From NCBI GenBank assembly GCA_027603945.1, contig JADIIU010000002.1:248001-312000 (forward strand): DNA of 64,000 bases, read 5' to 3'. Source of the stretch: Terramyces sp. JEL0728 (taxonomy: Eukaryota > Chytridiomycota > Chytridiomycetes > Rhizophydiales > Terramycetaceae). Shown one piece after another: positions 1-11,594 of this stretch; the stretch's first letter is position 1, and each line of letters opens with the position of its first letter. Both the position numbers and the translations under genes were made by a program. The notes below the pieces were generated by a model. That model ran no database searches, was not told where the DNA came from, and saw nothing but the letters and a program-made list of their open reading frames with translations.

Positions 1-1020
1 AACCTTTTGTACGCGTATGCTGGACACATGAAACCTAGCGTAGCACCATTCATGGTAATATTATCGAGATTTGTTGTTGGGTTTGGTTCAGGGACGCTGG
101 GAGTGACACGATCGTTTATAACAGAGATTAGTTTGGAAAAAGACAAGCTACAGAATATTAACCGCTCGGTGTTCTCGCAGTATTCTGGATTTACACTTAG
201 CCCGTTGATTTCAGAAGCGATATTGTTTTACACCACAAATACAAGTATCAAACACAATGCAGCACTTCACGGATTAACCATGTGTGTACTATATTTGCTG
301 GTTTTAATTCTATTATTTAAACTGCCGCCTCAAGACGATTTCTGCAAATCCAGCTGCTTCACTATTGAAACTGGGGATGAAGAAAAATTAGGGATGATTC
401 AAGCAACACCACACAAATCAGATCCAACAGTATGCAAAGAATTTGCAATTTCAGAATACTACTGTTTCATATTATTTATTCTAATCAATTTCCTGTTGCG
501 TGGTATTCTTGGTGCAATGGAAACCACTCTCTCATCCACATTTTTCAGTTTAAGCGGAAATGTAAAGACTGAAATCGCTGTTATGGCATGCAATCGGTTC
601 TTTATTGGAATAGGTTTATTTGGTATGGCAATATTCTATTTCATCCCTGGAATTGTCGAATCGATATCCGCTTTCAACACTTTACTCGTTGGAATCCTGT
701 CGTTTTCTGTTGGCTCACTTTTGACATCACCGTTGATTGACAATCAGAGCGTAGTGTTGTTTGTTGTTGCTTCAGTTTTGATATGGTCGGTCGGAAGCCC
801 TATCGCTCAAACGCTGACCATATCCTCATTTTCCAAGATGATTGGATCTAAGCCAAGTCCATTAGCAATGGGCTGGCTAACAACTGCCGGCAGTCTTGGG
901 AGAATTGCTCTTCCATTACTAGCCGGAGCCAATCAGACAATTTCTTCAATAGTGATATTGGTATGTTGTTTCTTGATACTGGTAGGAATAACAGTATTCA
1001 AAATGCACCACTTGAAATAA
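1..1020 (+). CDS. MFS transporter, MFSD8/CLN7-like (5' end outside window)
   Basis: The reading frame is open from base 1, so the start lies upstream of the window and 339 residues are visible. It has repeated hydrophobic helices typical of the major facilitator superfamily. The motif SRFVVGFGSGTLGVTRSFI near the visible start resembles the conserved helix of MFSD8/CLN7-type lysosomal transporters (family knowledge). A hydrophilic loop at about residues 105-145 separates two helix bundles. The stop is seven bases from the stop of the convergent next gene. No intron is needed in the visible part. Substrate is unknown; assignment within MFS is tentative. Confidence 0.6.
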   Translation, partial: NLLYAYAGHMKPSVAPFMVILSRFVVGFGSGTLGVTRSFITEISLEKDKLQNINRSVFSQYSGFTLSPLISEAILFYTTNTSIKHNAALHGLTMCVLYLLVLILLFKLPPQDDFCKSSCFTIETGDEEKLGMIQATPHKSDPTVCKEFAISEYYCFILFILINFLLRGILGAMETTLSSTFFSLSGNVKTEIAVMACNRFFIGIGLFGMAIFYFIPGIVESISAFNTLLVGILSFSVGSLLTSPLIDNQSVVLFVVASVLIWSVGSPIAQTLTISSFSKMIGSKPSPLAMGWLTTAGSLGRIALPLLAGANQTISSIVILVCCFLILVGITVFKMHHLK

Positions 1021-1027
1021 ATACTAT

Positions 1028-1450
1028 TTATTCTTTGATGTACAAATGAGCGACTTTTGCTATGTTGTTAAAGTCCCCATCAGAAACTGGAACCATACGC
1101 TCGCCTTCATTTTTACAGAGAGAGATTTGTTCCTTCAAGGTAAGCAATCCTTCAATTTTCGCTTTAATTTCAGTTTTTGAATCTCCAGGATTAATTACGA
1201 TGGAATACGTCTGGTACTTTGTGTGGATTTTAACTTTTGGCAGCCCGTCCTTCTTTGTAAGACTTTTCCGCCGGCTATTCCTCTTGATTTTCATATTCTG
1301 TAAAGAGTCGCTTAATAAATTAACAGATGGTATATTTGTTCTCGTCGAGCCATGAATTCTTGGTTTTGGAGCTTTTGAACGAATCGCGGTGTTGTACGAA
1401 TGGCGAAACTCTTGGATTGGAGAGCTATTTGTAGTCGTATTTACATCCAT
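1028..1450 (-). CDS. hypothetical basic protein, 140 aa
   Basis: Single-exon frame; I chose the ATG at 1450 because the longer frame has only a TTG upstream. The N-terminal half is Ser/Thr/Asn rich with a basic cluster (KIKRNSRRKSLTKKDG). The C-terminal ~70 residues alternate hydrophobic and polar residues and could be a small beta-grasp-like fold, but I recognise no family. It is convergent with the MFS gene and tandem with the homeobox-like gene. Function unknown. Confidence 0.5.
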   Translation of the reverse strand: MDVNTTTNSSPIQEFRHSYNTAIRSKAPKPRIHGSTRTNIPSVNLLSDSLQNMKIKRNSRRKSLTKKDGLPKVKIHTKYQTYSIVINPGDSKTEIKAKIEGLLTLKEQISLCKNEGERMVPVSDGDFNNIAKVAHLYIKE

Positions 1451-1483
1451 TATTGTTGCGGTTGTCAAATATTTTTTCTCTTT

Positions 1484-2020
1484 TTAAGATTGTTGGCTCA
1501 TGCTTGAATCAACCTCACTCATACTCGTTTCAGATAAGAAATGCTTTTTGGCCTTTGGCTCGATTAAAAGCATTATTGCCCCAATGAGATTCCTTCTGCT
1601 GAATTCCTTTAGTGCACTTGCAAATTTACTATTCGCGCAATTCTCTGTGGAATCCACCTGCAGATATGCCTTGATTACACAAGTAGGAATAGGAAATTTA
1701 GAAAGATTCAACCCAATAATTTATTTGCAGTTTCTACAGGTGCTCAAAAGTCTTTTAGACGCTACTATTAAATTCCACATACCATGCTTGAACCAACAGA
1801 GCAAGTCTTCCTTCTTTAACCCAGTAATTTCTGATAGTTCCCACAGCCTATCATCATCCTCAGTGGGCAGGGTATCATGCATATTGAGATAGGCTTTCAA
1901 TGCATGCATGGCTCCGGCGGATATCTGCTTGCGTGTATTTATTCTCCTGCCAAACACTGTTTTCCCAGGCTTTCCGTTTAATCTGCGCTGTGCTATCATC
2001 TTTTGAGTAATTGGAGTCAT
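1484..2020 (-). CDS. homeobox-like DNA-binding protein (~163 aa, two introns)
   Basis: Removing a 21-nt intron (1762-1782) turns a weak frame into a homeodomain-like sequence, with NTRKQISAGAMHALKAYL as helix 1 and GLKKEDLLCWFKHASKRL as the recognition helix. The WF pair is in place, but the normally invariant Asn of WFxNxR is His, so DNA binding may be atypical. A TAA follows soon after. The frame continues only if a second 24-nt segment (1714-1737, GTAG...TTG) is removed, which would be a non-AG 3' splice site; otherwise the protein ends at 1721. The tail to 1484 is Ser rich. Family call is moderate, the 3' half uncertain. Confidence 0.5.
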
Positions 2021-2118
2021 ACTAAAAGTATGGAAAATTCAGGTCCCAGAATTAGGCAATGTGTGATTTTGTACAACCAATGAGTTTTGGACAATTTGTA
2101 AATGAATGCAACAATTTA

Positions 2119-3007
2119 TTAAGCAATTCTGGAGGGGTCCCAGCAGTATTTAGTGCTTCCAACACGGTCTACCAGATGGTCGATGATATCCACTTGTTGT
2201 TTGGCAAGCCGGATTTCCCCAGCTTCCAAATTCTCTTTCAATCTTGTGTTTGAACTCGCCTTTGGCATAACAATGGTATTTTTCTCTAGAGCCCACGCAA
2301 TTAACACTTGTGCAATAGTGCAATCGATTTCCTCTGCTAAACCTTTCAATTCAGGGAATGCTTCGCCATCCAGCAAATTTCCTTCTCCCAAACAAGAATA
2401 TGCCCCTATAACTATCTTGCGATCGCTGCAGAATTCAATCAGTCTCCTCGTTTCTTTGGTCCACAACAGTGGATGAAATTCTACTTGATTCAAGTGAATT
2501 GGAACATTGATTCCTTCAAAATGAGAAATATTGAAATTGGAGACTCCAATTGCTTTAACTTTCCCCTCCCTGTAAGCTTCATGAAGAGAATTCATGGTGC
2601 CGATTCTATTTTCCTTATTCTTTGGATTATCTGGCTTCAACCCCTGGCTGCCTGGCCAATGTACAAGCATTAAATCAAGATATCCAACCTCTGGCCCTAG
2701 TTTTTCCAAGCTTGCATTTACTGCCTCACTAGCTTTTTCCAGTCCTTGATCTTTTGGGGCAATTTTTGAAGTGATAAATAGGTCGGATCGTTTAACCACT
2801 CCTTCCTCTATTAATTTGGAAATTGCTCTTCCTATATCTTGTTCATTCTTGTACACACAGGCAGTATCAATATGTCTGTATCCCATTTTCACCGCATCGT
2901 ACACAATCTTTTGCACTGCTTCTCCTTTTAGTCTATAAGTTCCAACTAGGGATTAACGAATTCTCACGCCCAATCTTTGGAATAAATGTATCTGCAATTT
3001 TTTGCAT
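2119..3007 (-). CDS. aldo/keto reductase
   Basis: Predicted NADPH-dependent aldo/keto reductase of 288 aa. One 22-nt intron (2946-2967) joins MQKIADTFIPKIG to LGTYRLKGEAVQK, restoring the family's N-terminal strand. Catalytic tetrad residues are visible: Asp in HIDTA, Tyr in CVYKNE, Lys in ITSK and His in LVHWPG. Later motifs IGVSNF, NQVEFHPLL and PKASSNTRLKENLEA fit the cofactor-binding (alpha/beta)8 barrel. Length is slightly short of the usual 300-320 aa. Substrate is not predictable. Confidence 0.88.
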
Positions 3008-3183
3008 TTGCAGTGATTTGGAAGGAAATTTTGAAGCAAATTAAGTGATAGATGTAAAATTCTCGCATTCTAGTCAGACTCATGATCTGGCTATTTTCAA
3101 TTTAAATGATTCGCACCATTTTGAAGAAATCTGAATTATGCTGTTTTTCGCTGATTTTATTTTTTTTTCTTTTTTAAAGTCAA

Positions 3184-4536
3184 ATGGTTGCAAAGAAACC
3201 CCAGAGGAAAGGAAAGAAAGAATGGAGAAAGAATGTGGATATTGCAGACGTAGAAGAGCAATTGCATGAATTGAGGAAGGAGGAAATGCTTGGGTTTGTA
3301 TGAATTAATACTTAGTGGTAAAATTCATGAAAAGGAATCGTCAGATATTTTCTTTACAGATACTACCGGTGACGAAAAAGGTTTATTATTGCTAATGCAA
3401 AGTGAGAACTGCTATCAGGAGCAAGACCCTCAAAATCGACGAAATCATTCAGTCGAAATCTGCAATTCCAGAAGTTTTATCTCGAAAATCACTAAGGAAA
3501 ACTACTGTAGTTGTTGATAGTGGAATTAAAAAGAGAGATATTTCCAAGAATATTAAATTAAAGATTGAACGAGACGCTGCCAAAAAGAAAGCTGCTGGAT
3601 TAGGACCTGGTGCAAGTTTACAGGCAAAAAAGGAAAAACTACAAAAGAAACGAGAGGTGGTAAAGAAAGCCAAAGGAGGATTTGATCTATGGGCGGAAGA
3701 ACAGCCTGTGCAAAATGATGACGATTACTTGGAACCAACCAAGCCAAAACTGGCAAAGAAACCTAAAGTTGAATATAGTAGACCGACTTCCATTCCAGCT
3801 GTCAAAATCGCTCATCCTGGAGTTTCCTACAACCCTACTGAAGAAGATCACAAAGTATTCTATGCTAACATAGAATGCCATTTTGGTTGCTGCTGATGTT
3901 GAATTCAAAAAGATTGAGCAGCAAGAGCAAATCGAAAAAGAGCTGTCTTACCCCCCAGAATTGGACGAGCTTGAAGACGAAACATTCTTTGACGAGGACG
4001 AAGAAGAAGATGAGGAGGAAGAAGACAGCGAAGCTGTTGAAGAAGGTAAATCCACAAAGAAAGTGGTGAAAACCAGAGCCGATATCAACAAGAAAAAGAG
4101 GGTAAAAGAACAGCTTGCAAAAGAAAAGCAAGTGAGGGAACAAAAATTGTTGATTAAAAGTATAAACAAGTACCTTCAACTAATATAGAATCAAAGAACT
4201 AGAAAAGGAACTTGCCCTCGAAGAAACCGAAAAGAACAGAAAACGCCAAATCGCTGCGGAAATAAAGAAATTACAAGAAGAAACTGCTCCAAGAAAACTA
4301 TCTCGTCACAAGTATTTCTTTCTGATGATAGGTTCAAAGACGTATCCATGGAAATTCAGTTGCCAGATGAAATTGCAGATTCGCTGTATAAACTCAAACC
4401 AGAAGGGAACTTGATTAAAGATCGATTCAAGAGCTTGGAAGCAAGAAATCTCATTGAGACACGTGTGCCTGTCAAGAGGAAGAGAAAGTACAAGATCAAA
4501 GAAGTAGAGTCGCATGACTACAAGCGGTTTAAATAA
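3184..4536 (+). CDS. NOP53: ribosome biogenesis factor NOP53
   Basis: Nucleolar 60S assembly factor (NOP53/GLTSCR2 family), 416 aa after removal of five introns: 3294-3315, 3381-3402, 3855-3873, 4170-4188 and 4312-4331 (22, 22, 19, 19, 20 nt). Family features seen: N-terminal KGKKEWRKNVDIADVEE, then FFTDTTGDE, a Lys/Glu-rich middle, SYNPTEEDH, and a basic C-terminus KRKRKYKIKEVESHDYKRF. The acidic tract after residue ~230 is typical. In yeast and man NOP53 recruits the exosome helicase MTR4 to pre-60S particles; that role is transferred by homology. Confidence 0.88.
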
Positions 4537-4598
4537 ATGGCATTTCAATATCAATTTACAAATGACTGGTCATTTATTAAAATTTTTGAAAGCTAATG

Positions 4599-6047
4599 TC
4601 AGCCTTGGAATAAAAACAAGTTATTAGTCGCTGCTAATGCGACGGTATTTTCTCTTGGATGCCATGAAGCATGGATAATCTTTTTTCCAAATTCTAACGT
4701 TTCAACATTTGAAAATTCTTCCCTTCTTGTTAATTTTCTTCCTTGGGGATTTGCCTTGTTCTTGGAAGATCCGGCACGTTTAGCCTTGAAAGCACTCTTA
4801 TCTGCCTGAAGGATGGTGTCGGTGTCGTTTGCAATGTTAAACACATGGAAAAAGTTTGAATAGCTGCCAGTGAGAGCTTGACTACAGTTAACCATTATTA
4901 CGTTCCGTCGCCAGAAAAGTTGCATTCAAATTTGTCAAAGATACAGTCATTCTCATAGAGGTCGCAGAGCTTGCCCTTCAAGTGATCATGGACATTGATC
5001 ACCTTGACTGGTTTGCTCTCCATATTCATATCCCAAATTCTTAGTGTTGTATAATCTCTGGCAAGAATATATCTTCCATCACTCGAAAACTTGAAATCAG
5101 AGATGGAGGAAATGATTTCAGAGAAAAATGATTTGCTAGTAGGGTCTTCCTCAACACTAAAAACTGAAATCAGCCAAAATTACCTTTGGAGTAGTTGTCG
5201 CACAATGCGTTGGTGCGCATATCGTTTACCCTGATAGTACCCTTGCTGCTGCTGTATACAAAGGTATTGCATTGGGTTGGATGGAACTCGGCACACGTAA
5301 TGACTTCAGTAAGTTCCTCCATATTAACAGGTTTTATATCCACAATGTCTATTATAAAATGCGAGCTTACTGAAACTTTGATCTGAAATTTCCAAGTTCC
5401 ACAAATTAATTCTCAAGTCATCAGCGGATATATAAGTCTCTCCATCAGAGTTTACCGAAATCGAATTAATGTGATATCCATGTGCATTCTGGTATATTTT
5501 ACGAGGATGTGCGGCGGTTATTGTGTCGTGATAAATCAATTTTGGTAATTTCAAAGCGTCCTTCTTTGCAACAGGCAACTTGGTCTTGTCTCCCAGATTG
5601 TTTTCCGACACCACCTTGATTGACTTTTCAAATATCTTCCAAAGCTTGATTGTCTTGTCTAGGATGAAATTTAATTACCATTTGTCGAAAGCAAAAAGTG
5701 TGCAGAATTCTGGCGCTTACACCATCGAATTTTGTTGATTTTCTCTTCGATTTCTAAAGATTTCAGGTAGTCAAACTCTGGTTCATGGGACTGGAACTCT
5801 GTAAAGAATTTGTATTCGCAGGCTTTTTTCTATCGTTAATGGCAATATACCCCTTCATTTCTCTCAAACAGCACCACTCTGCCTCCTCGGTCTCCAGTAG
5901 CCAAAAAGTCACCTGTATGATCGAATTCAACTGCAGAGATTATATCGGCTAAAGTTAGCCGGATAATGAACCTTCTGTGACATCCTCTACCTCTCCTTTG
6001 TCGCCAAAACATTGAGCAAACTTCCAACCGTTGTCTGGATCTGCCAT
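4599..6047 (-). CDS. CDC55: PP2A regulatory B subunit (PR55/CDC55)
   Basis: Seven-bladed WD-repeat regulatory subunit of protein phosphatase 2A, 440 aa, close to the usual ~447. Six introns of 20-23 nt interrupt the frame. Diagnostic PR55 segments include [71 protein letters not shown] and [16 protein letters not shown]. It targets PP2A to mitotic substrates in other eukaryotes. The start at 6047 gives [15 protein letters not shown], matching the family N-terminus. Its promoter is shared with the divergent RING gene (99 bp between ATGs). Confidence 0.93.
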
Positions 6048-6146
6048 ATTGATACTTGCTATTAGTCGTGGTAAACCTGCTTGAAACCTAGTAGATTGCC
6101 GCGATGCAGAAAAACGCCCCAACCCTGTTCGGAATTTTGTCTAGAA

Positions 6147-7270
6147 ATGGAGTATGTTTCAAAGCCAAATGTCAATTTAATATGCTCGATATGCCATTCG
6201 CCGTTTCAGGATCCTATAACCGCACCTTGTGAGCATACATTTTGCAAGGATTGTTTACTCAGACACATGGAAACTTCTTTGTTTTGTCCACTTGGTATTT
6301 TCAAGCTAATCCAGATCGACAGCCTTTGCATAGCCTTGAGGATTGGATACGCAGCAAAATCGTTTGTTTAATGGTCGACGAACTAGTAGTTTACTGTCGA
6401 AACAAGGAAAATGGATGTGAATGGACTGGGGAAAGACAGCTATTTGACTCTCATTGCAGAAATTGTGAATACGAGCTCTTGGAATGCCCGCATTGCAACG
6501 ACCTCGTTGTGAAAATAAGCGAGCATTTGACTACTTGCAGGAAAAGAGAAATTACTTGCCCCAAGTGCGATCTCAAAGTAGTGTATGATTTGCAGAACGT
6601 AAGTGGCTATTAATATCAGGAACATGACGGAATATGCACCGCAAAGCTAGTGGAATGCAAGGAATGCCTGGGGATGATCGAAGCCCAGTCATTTGAAGCT
6701 CATACTCTGGAATGCCCAATGAAAAGTACATGTTGCAACTATGCACAGTATGGCTGTGTATGGAGCGGTGTTTTGTCAGAGCTTAATGACCATACAAAAG
6801 CTTGTCCGCTTGAAGCAATCAAAGGATTCATACAAATTAATCAACACCAAATCTGCACATTAAAAGAAGAAAATACCAAATTGGTAGAGGCACTGGGAGA
6901 TTTGGAATCTCACTGCTATCGGCTCAATTGTAAGATTTTGGAAATGGAAACCAATAGAATTCTTACTGAAACTATGCCCGGTGTGCCACCAGTAATTATA
7001 GATAATCTTGCGCACGATGTCCAACTATTAAAGTCGGATTTGGAAACCCTGAGCATGAGTTTAGCGCATTCAGAATTAAAGCACGATCAGCAATTCTTGG
7101 CTGAAAATATACGACTGCGAGATGAAATGCAAGCACTCAGAGCAATATGCCAGTCAGTTCAAAACCAGCTGTACAACATGGCAGTTCAAAAATCAACAAA
7201 TATAAAGCACAAACCAGCAAATTCTAAATTGGGCAAACCCGTAGATGGAAACCCGTTGAATAAACTTTGA
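6147..7270 (+). CDS. TRAF-type RING/zinc-finger protein
   Basis: Predicted E3 ubiquitin ligase-like protein, 360 aa after removal of a 20-nt and a 21-nt intron. The RING (residues ~12-52) has CSIC, PCEHTFCKDC and ends CPLD, so its last ligand is Asp as in TRAF6-type RINGs. Three or so TRAF-type Cys/His fingers follow (YCRNKENGCEWTG, CPHC, CPKCDLKV, CVWSG). A coiled coil spans about 210-330. There is no MATH/TRAF-C domain. The earlier in-frame start is not ATG, so I use 6147. Substrate unknown. Confidence 0.75.
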
Positions 7271-7277
7271 TTTTAGA

Positions 7278-8961
7278 CTACTTTAATTCTTTTCCAAATA
7301 CTACGTTAGGTACTGGAATACTTGTTTCTGTCGCACTCACTAAACTGTCTATCAACGTGCCAGCAGAATTCAATTCGCCCCTACATTAACAGTTGTTACT
7401 TGAATGAAACAAATTTGGAGTCGCTAAATTTCACTTGCTTGGGTTTAATAGGCTCAAAATTTCCCCATATCTTGTTTACATCACAAGCGATCGCATCGAT
7501 TATCTTTCGGGCATCGGTCAATGTTTCCTTCCTGTATCAATATTTGTTACTCTTCCAAAGGACTTGTCTTTTTAGGCTTTTCAGCCGGTTTAAGTTCTGG
7601 CTTAGGCTTCTCTTTTATCTCTGGTTTGGGTTTTTCCTTTACTTCTGGTTTAGGCTCGATCGTTTCTACAACTCCTGGTTTCTGCATATTCCTCATCTTT
7701 GTCGTGAACGCAAGTTGTTTAAGTTCCTCAATGTATTTCAACCAAATAATAACTTGGCTGACTTTACGTTTCCATTCTGTATTAGAATCAAGTACTTTTT
7801 AAAAGAGACTTCCTTTGAGCGTTTTTCGACTTGTACCATATCTTTACTCGTTTTTCGTATTGGGGCAGTCTAATATATTCAGACTCGTCGGCGCTAGAAG
7901 CTTCTGCGTCGTCCAGATCAAGCCTGGGCAGTATTGACTTTCTGTGGTTGCCAACGTAGTGTTTCTCCATCAAGTCAAGCAGTTCAGGTTTGGTAATTTC
8001 AGATAATTTTGCATACATGTCATCGCTGGCTCCAGAGCTATGCAGCACTAGACAGTGTGTTGTCCATATAATCCAGTCTCCAATTGAAGGCATAGACATA
8101 TCGTTTAAGGCTTCTTTCGAAAATAAAAGAAAATAGTCATAAATGCAACAGCTAACGCTGCAATCGGCAAACAAGCCAACCTGGATTAATGAAATTTACA
8201 AATAATGATTTTAGTACATCCGTGATAAAAGTTTCTATATCGTCAGAGCTGTCCTTCACTAATCTTGCAATTTTAGGTGTCAAGAGGAGCAAGTCGTCCT
8301 GCATCAATTATGAAATACATTGAAATACTTTCTTAGCAGCAAGCAACATTGATAATATATACTTTTCCAGTGATTTTCATCAAATTCATTGCTATTAATC
8401 ACGGTTAAAACTGGAATGGTAATTGATGCTGCAATATCAAACGAGAAATCGGTTTGAAGCACCATACACTGTTCCATTAATGATACTAGTTTGTAATTAG
8501 TTAATATATGGTGGCTCCAAGGCCTTTGATTGAGGAAATCCAAACACTGTTCAAAAATATCCAGTGAATTCTTTGTTGAAACAGCTGGCTCTGTTCCATT
8601 TGATAATGCCAACCACATTTCATATCGCGTAGTATCCATTATATTCCTGTTCATTCCATACTTTATACACTTGATACACTGCTTGTTTTGTTTGAGCAGG
8701 TAGACAATTAATTGTTCAACAAACTCCTGTCTATTTTCTCCATACTAGTTAACCAAAGTGTACTTTATTTGAAAGAAACTCTTCTATTTTCGATTGAATC
8801 TCTTGCTGAATCTTGAGCTCCAATTCTGAATACCATTTGTGATTGGTCGCTGATGAATTTACTGTGTGGTTTCTCAACCGCTTCCAGTTCTTTGATTTCT
8901 TTAATTCAGTCTTGATGTTGTTCAGGTAGTCTTTTGGGTTTATCCCTCTGCTTGCGAGCAT
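7278..8961 (-). CDS. hypothetical alpha-helical protein, ~514 aa
   Basis: Six introns link the exons: five of 19-20 nt and one with unusual length (about 43 nt near 8125; a 67-nt version also keeps frame). The N-terminal ~100 residues are charged and helical, with KIQQEIQSKIEEFLSNK followed by EFVEQLIVYLLK, faintly PWI-like. The middle is rich in Trp/Leu helices (YEMWLALSNGTE, FLNQRPWSHHI). The C-terminal part has Pro/Lys/Glu repeats (PKPEVKEKPKPEIKEKPKPE). I do not recognise a family. Its stop is seven bases from the stop of the convergent RING gene. Confidence 0.6.
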
Positions 8962-9218
8962 AGTCGGAGACGCGTTTTTTCAAATAGTATTAACTCGAGA
9001 TGATACTCTACAGTAATCTCGATGAATGATAGATCGCAATTCTGCTGGATATTGCAACGAATTCGAGAAATAACCGCTGTTCCTATTCCCGCCAGGTAAT
9101 ACAGGTAGTGGAACGGATCCGCACATCAGACATGGTAATGAGCAACATTTCTGTTAATCATCCCATCACGTGACTTGGAAAACAAAAAAACAAAACTGAT
9201 AAAAAGTTGCCAAACAAA

Positions 9219-9619
9219 ATGATCAAACGGATTGCAAATATCATTCAAATCAGGACAAAAACAGATTTTTCCAATGCTCCGAAATACACAGTCCAAAACA
9301 ACCCAATAATAAAAAAACTCTCTGCAGACGAAATCGCTCAGAACTTGAATGGTAATTGCTTGCTAATTCAGACCCGTTCCCATTCAGAATTGTAAGAAGG
9401 GAATCAGGATTTTTACCCGTATATAGAAATTACAAGAATGGACGCACCCGTTCTGTAACTATTGTGCGGGGATTGGAAGGAAATGTTGATGCGTTTGTTG
9501 AAAAGATATCGGAAATTATTCCCAGAGAGAGAATTACAGTTGGATTAGGAAACCAGGTGCGATTGAATGGTAATTATGTATATCCCATCAGGGAATGGCT
9601 GACTGCTCACAAATTCTAA
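9219..9619 (+). CDS. mitochondrial large-subunit ribosomal protein mL49 (Img2)
   Basis: 126 aa with one 20-nt intron (9352-9371, GTAATTGCTTGCTAATTCAG). The mature part has the Img2/mL49 signature: PFRIVRRESGFLPVYRNYKN, TIVRGLEGNVDAF, and a C-terminal VYPIREWLTAHKF. The first ~30 residues are basic and polar, consistent with a mitochondrial targeting peptide. Role by homology: component of the mitochondrial 54S/39S ribosomal subunit. Confidence 0.85.
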
Positions 9620-9749
9620 TAAAGTTATTCCTATTATCGTTCTTGTAGCAGTGCCAAGATACCGCCTTTGGCTATTATGCCATATCTGTATTGGACGGGA
9701 CAGTAGTTGATCAAGTATGAAATAATTTTTTTTTATAAATCCAAATCCA

Positions 9750-10877
9750 ATGGCCATTTTCCCAACCGCTTTCTTTGGATTAACTGTTCATCCAAACCAA
9801 GAATACTCTACTACGATCGAAGAAGACACCCATGTTACATTGGTACGGTTGAATTAATTATAGGCAACTTTGTCTCATGAAATCCCTAAAAATGCCAACA
9901 GAACCTCCCTCTTGATCACTGTTAACGGGGCTGCATTCACCGTCTGTTCATTAACTCCTGGCAAATTGGAAAACCAAAATTTGGATTTGTATCTGCACGA
10001 AGATGATGAAGTTACTTTTGCAGTTCACGGTCAAGCTTCCATCGATCTTGTTGGAAACACTGTGACAATGCTTCCTCCATATCCAGATTACGATGAAGAA
10101 GGTGATGAAGATGACGACGAAGACGAAGAATTAACCGAAGAAGAAGAACGTCAAGCATTGGCTTTAATGGAAGGGGAAGACGATGATGAAGAATCAGATG
10201 ATGATGATGCTGAGATGGAATTTGATGAAGCTTTGATTGCAGAATTGAAAAAGAGAAAACAAGCTGGTGAACACATTCCAATCAACACCAAGAAATCAAA
10301 AGTTGACGAAGAAGAGGACGACGAAGAAGAAGATGACGAAGAGGATGACGAAGAAGATGATGACGAAGAAGAGGATGGTACAACTAAATTTACCGTAGAT
10401 GATGAAGAAGAAATCGACGAAAAGGTAGCTGAACAACTCCGCAAGGAAATTGCCAAGAGCGAAGCCAAAAAGAAGGCTGAACAAAAGAAGGAACAAAAGA
10501 AACCTGAAAAGAAGGAAGAGCCAAAGAAAGAAAAGGACAATAAGCGTGTTTTAGCTGGCGGTTTGGAAGTTACCGATAATGTTATTGGTAACGGGCCAAT
10601 TGCTACCAGAGGAAAGAAAGTCACTGTTCGTTATATCGGTAAATTGATGAATGGAAAGGTATTTGACTCCAACACCAAAGGTGCACCATTCAACTTCAAA
10701 CTTGGAAAAGGAGAAGTTATCCAAGGATGGGATAAGGGTGTTGAAGGCATGAAAGTTGGTGGCACTCGCAAGTTGGTTATTCCTCCAGCTATGGCTTATG
10801 GTCAACGTGGAGCTCCTCCAGATATTCCTAAAAATGCCACTCTCCAATTCGAGGTTAAACTTTTGGGGGTTAAATAA
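9750..10877 (+). CDS. FPR3: nucleolar FKBP-type peptidyl-prolyl isomerase
   Basis: 368 aa with one 21-nt intron (9843-9863). It combines an N-terminal nucleoplasmin-like beta domain (FGLTVHPNQEYSTTIEEDTH, residues 1-95), long Asp/Glu tracts, a Lys-rich segment, and a C-terminal FKBP domain (~255-368) with KVTVRYIGKLMNGKVFDSN, GEVIQGWDKGVEGMKVGG and the AYG...PPDIPKNATLQFEV end. This is the Fpr3/Fpr4/FKBP46 architecture: a histone chaperone and prolyl isomerase of nucleolus and chromatin. The symbol is by family only. Confidence 0.92.
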
Positions 10878-10935
10878 ATCAATCATCTATCATTATCCGT
10901 TTTCGGCTGGTGTTTTTTGTTGCGCAAATCTTGAA

Positions 10936-11562
10936 ATGGTAAATCTCAAATAACTAGTCAAATACACTCAGACCATATCTCGCAGCAGTCCGATCAACAC
11001 TCACAGCAGCAATGTGTTTGGAAAACTTTGCTTCACAGAACGTCGAAAGTAACCGTTACTAATCCAGGACACAACAAACCAGAAGTAGAAGCACGGTACT
11101 CTTGCTTAATTACAGAGTTTCAAAGGAAACGCTATTGAATCCAGTAATCATTTCTCGTAACGAAAACGAACAAGTGTTGATTGAAGGGTCTGTCAATTCC
11201 CTCCGATTTTCAATCAAAATCAAGCAGGCAGATGATATAGAACGGATCTTGTGTCACAAATTCACTCGCTTCTTGATGATGAGAGCAGAAAACTTTGTTG
11301 TATTGCGTCGTAAACCAGTCTCAGTAATCGAATTTAATGTAGGGATACGATATCAGTTTCTTGATTACGAATTTCCATACTGAACAAATGTTCAAGCACA
11401 AATTGGTTGATTTTATTGTAGTTTTCATGGAGGAAGTAGATAAGGAAATCAGTGAGATGAAATTGAGTTTGAATGCCCGCGCACGTATTGTTGCTGAATC
11501 AGTAAGTATCATCTAACCCTAGTATCTCTTACAGGTTGCTATTGCTAATCTAGTTTCAATAA
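10936..11562 (+). CDS. ARPC4: ARP2/3 complex subunit 4 (p20-Arc)
   Basis: 169 aa, essentially the universal ARPC4 length (168), once six introns are removed: 10939-10957, 11049-11067, 11096-11115, 11324-11342, 11502-11522 and 11535-11553. The first coding exon is only the ATG. Conserved sequences include [67 protein letters not shown] and [22 protein letters not shown]4 with ARPC2 forms the core of the actin-nucleating complex, so branched actin is expected here. Confidence 0.95.
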
Positions 11563-11594
11563 AGGCACTCTATAATTTGAATTAAACGGGTTTA

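Noticed and set aside
8962..9218. Possible tRNA gene in the spacer before mL49
   Set aside because: No TPsiC-loop consensus and no cloverleaf pairing could be found.
10151..10624. 157-aa minus-strand frame rich in Ser
   Set aside because: It is the antisense of the Asp/Glu tracts of the nucleolar FKBP gene.
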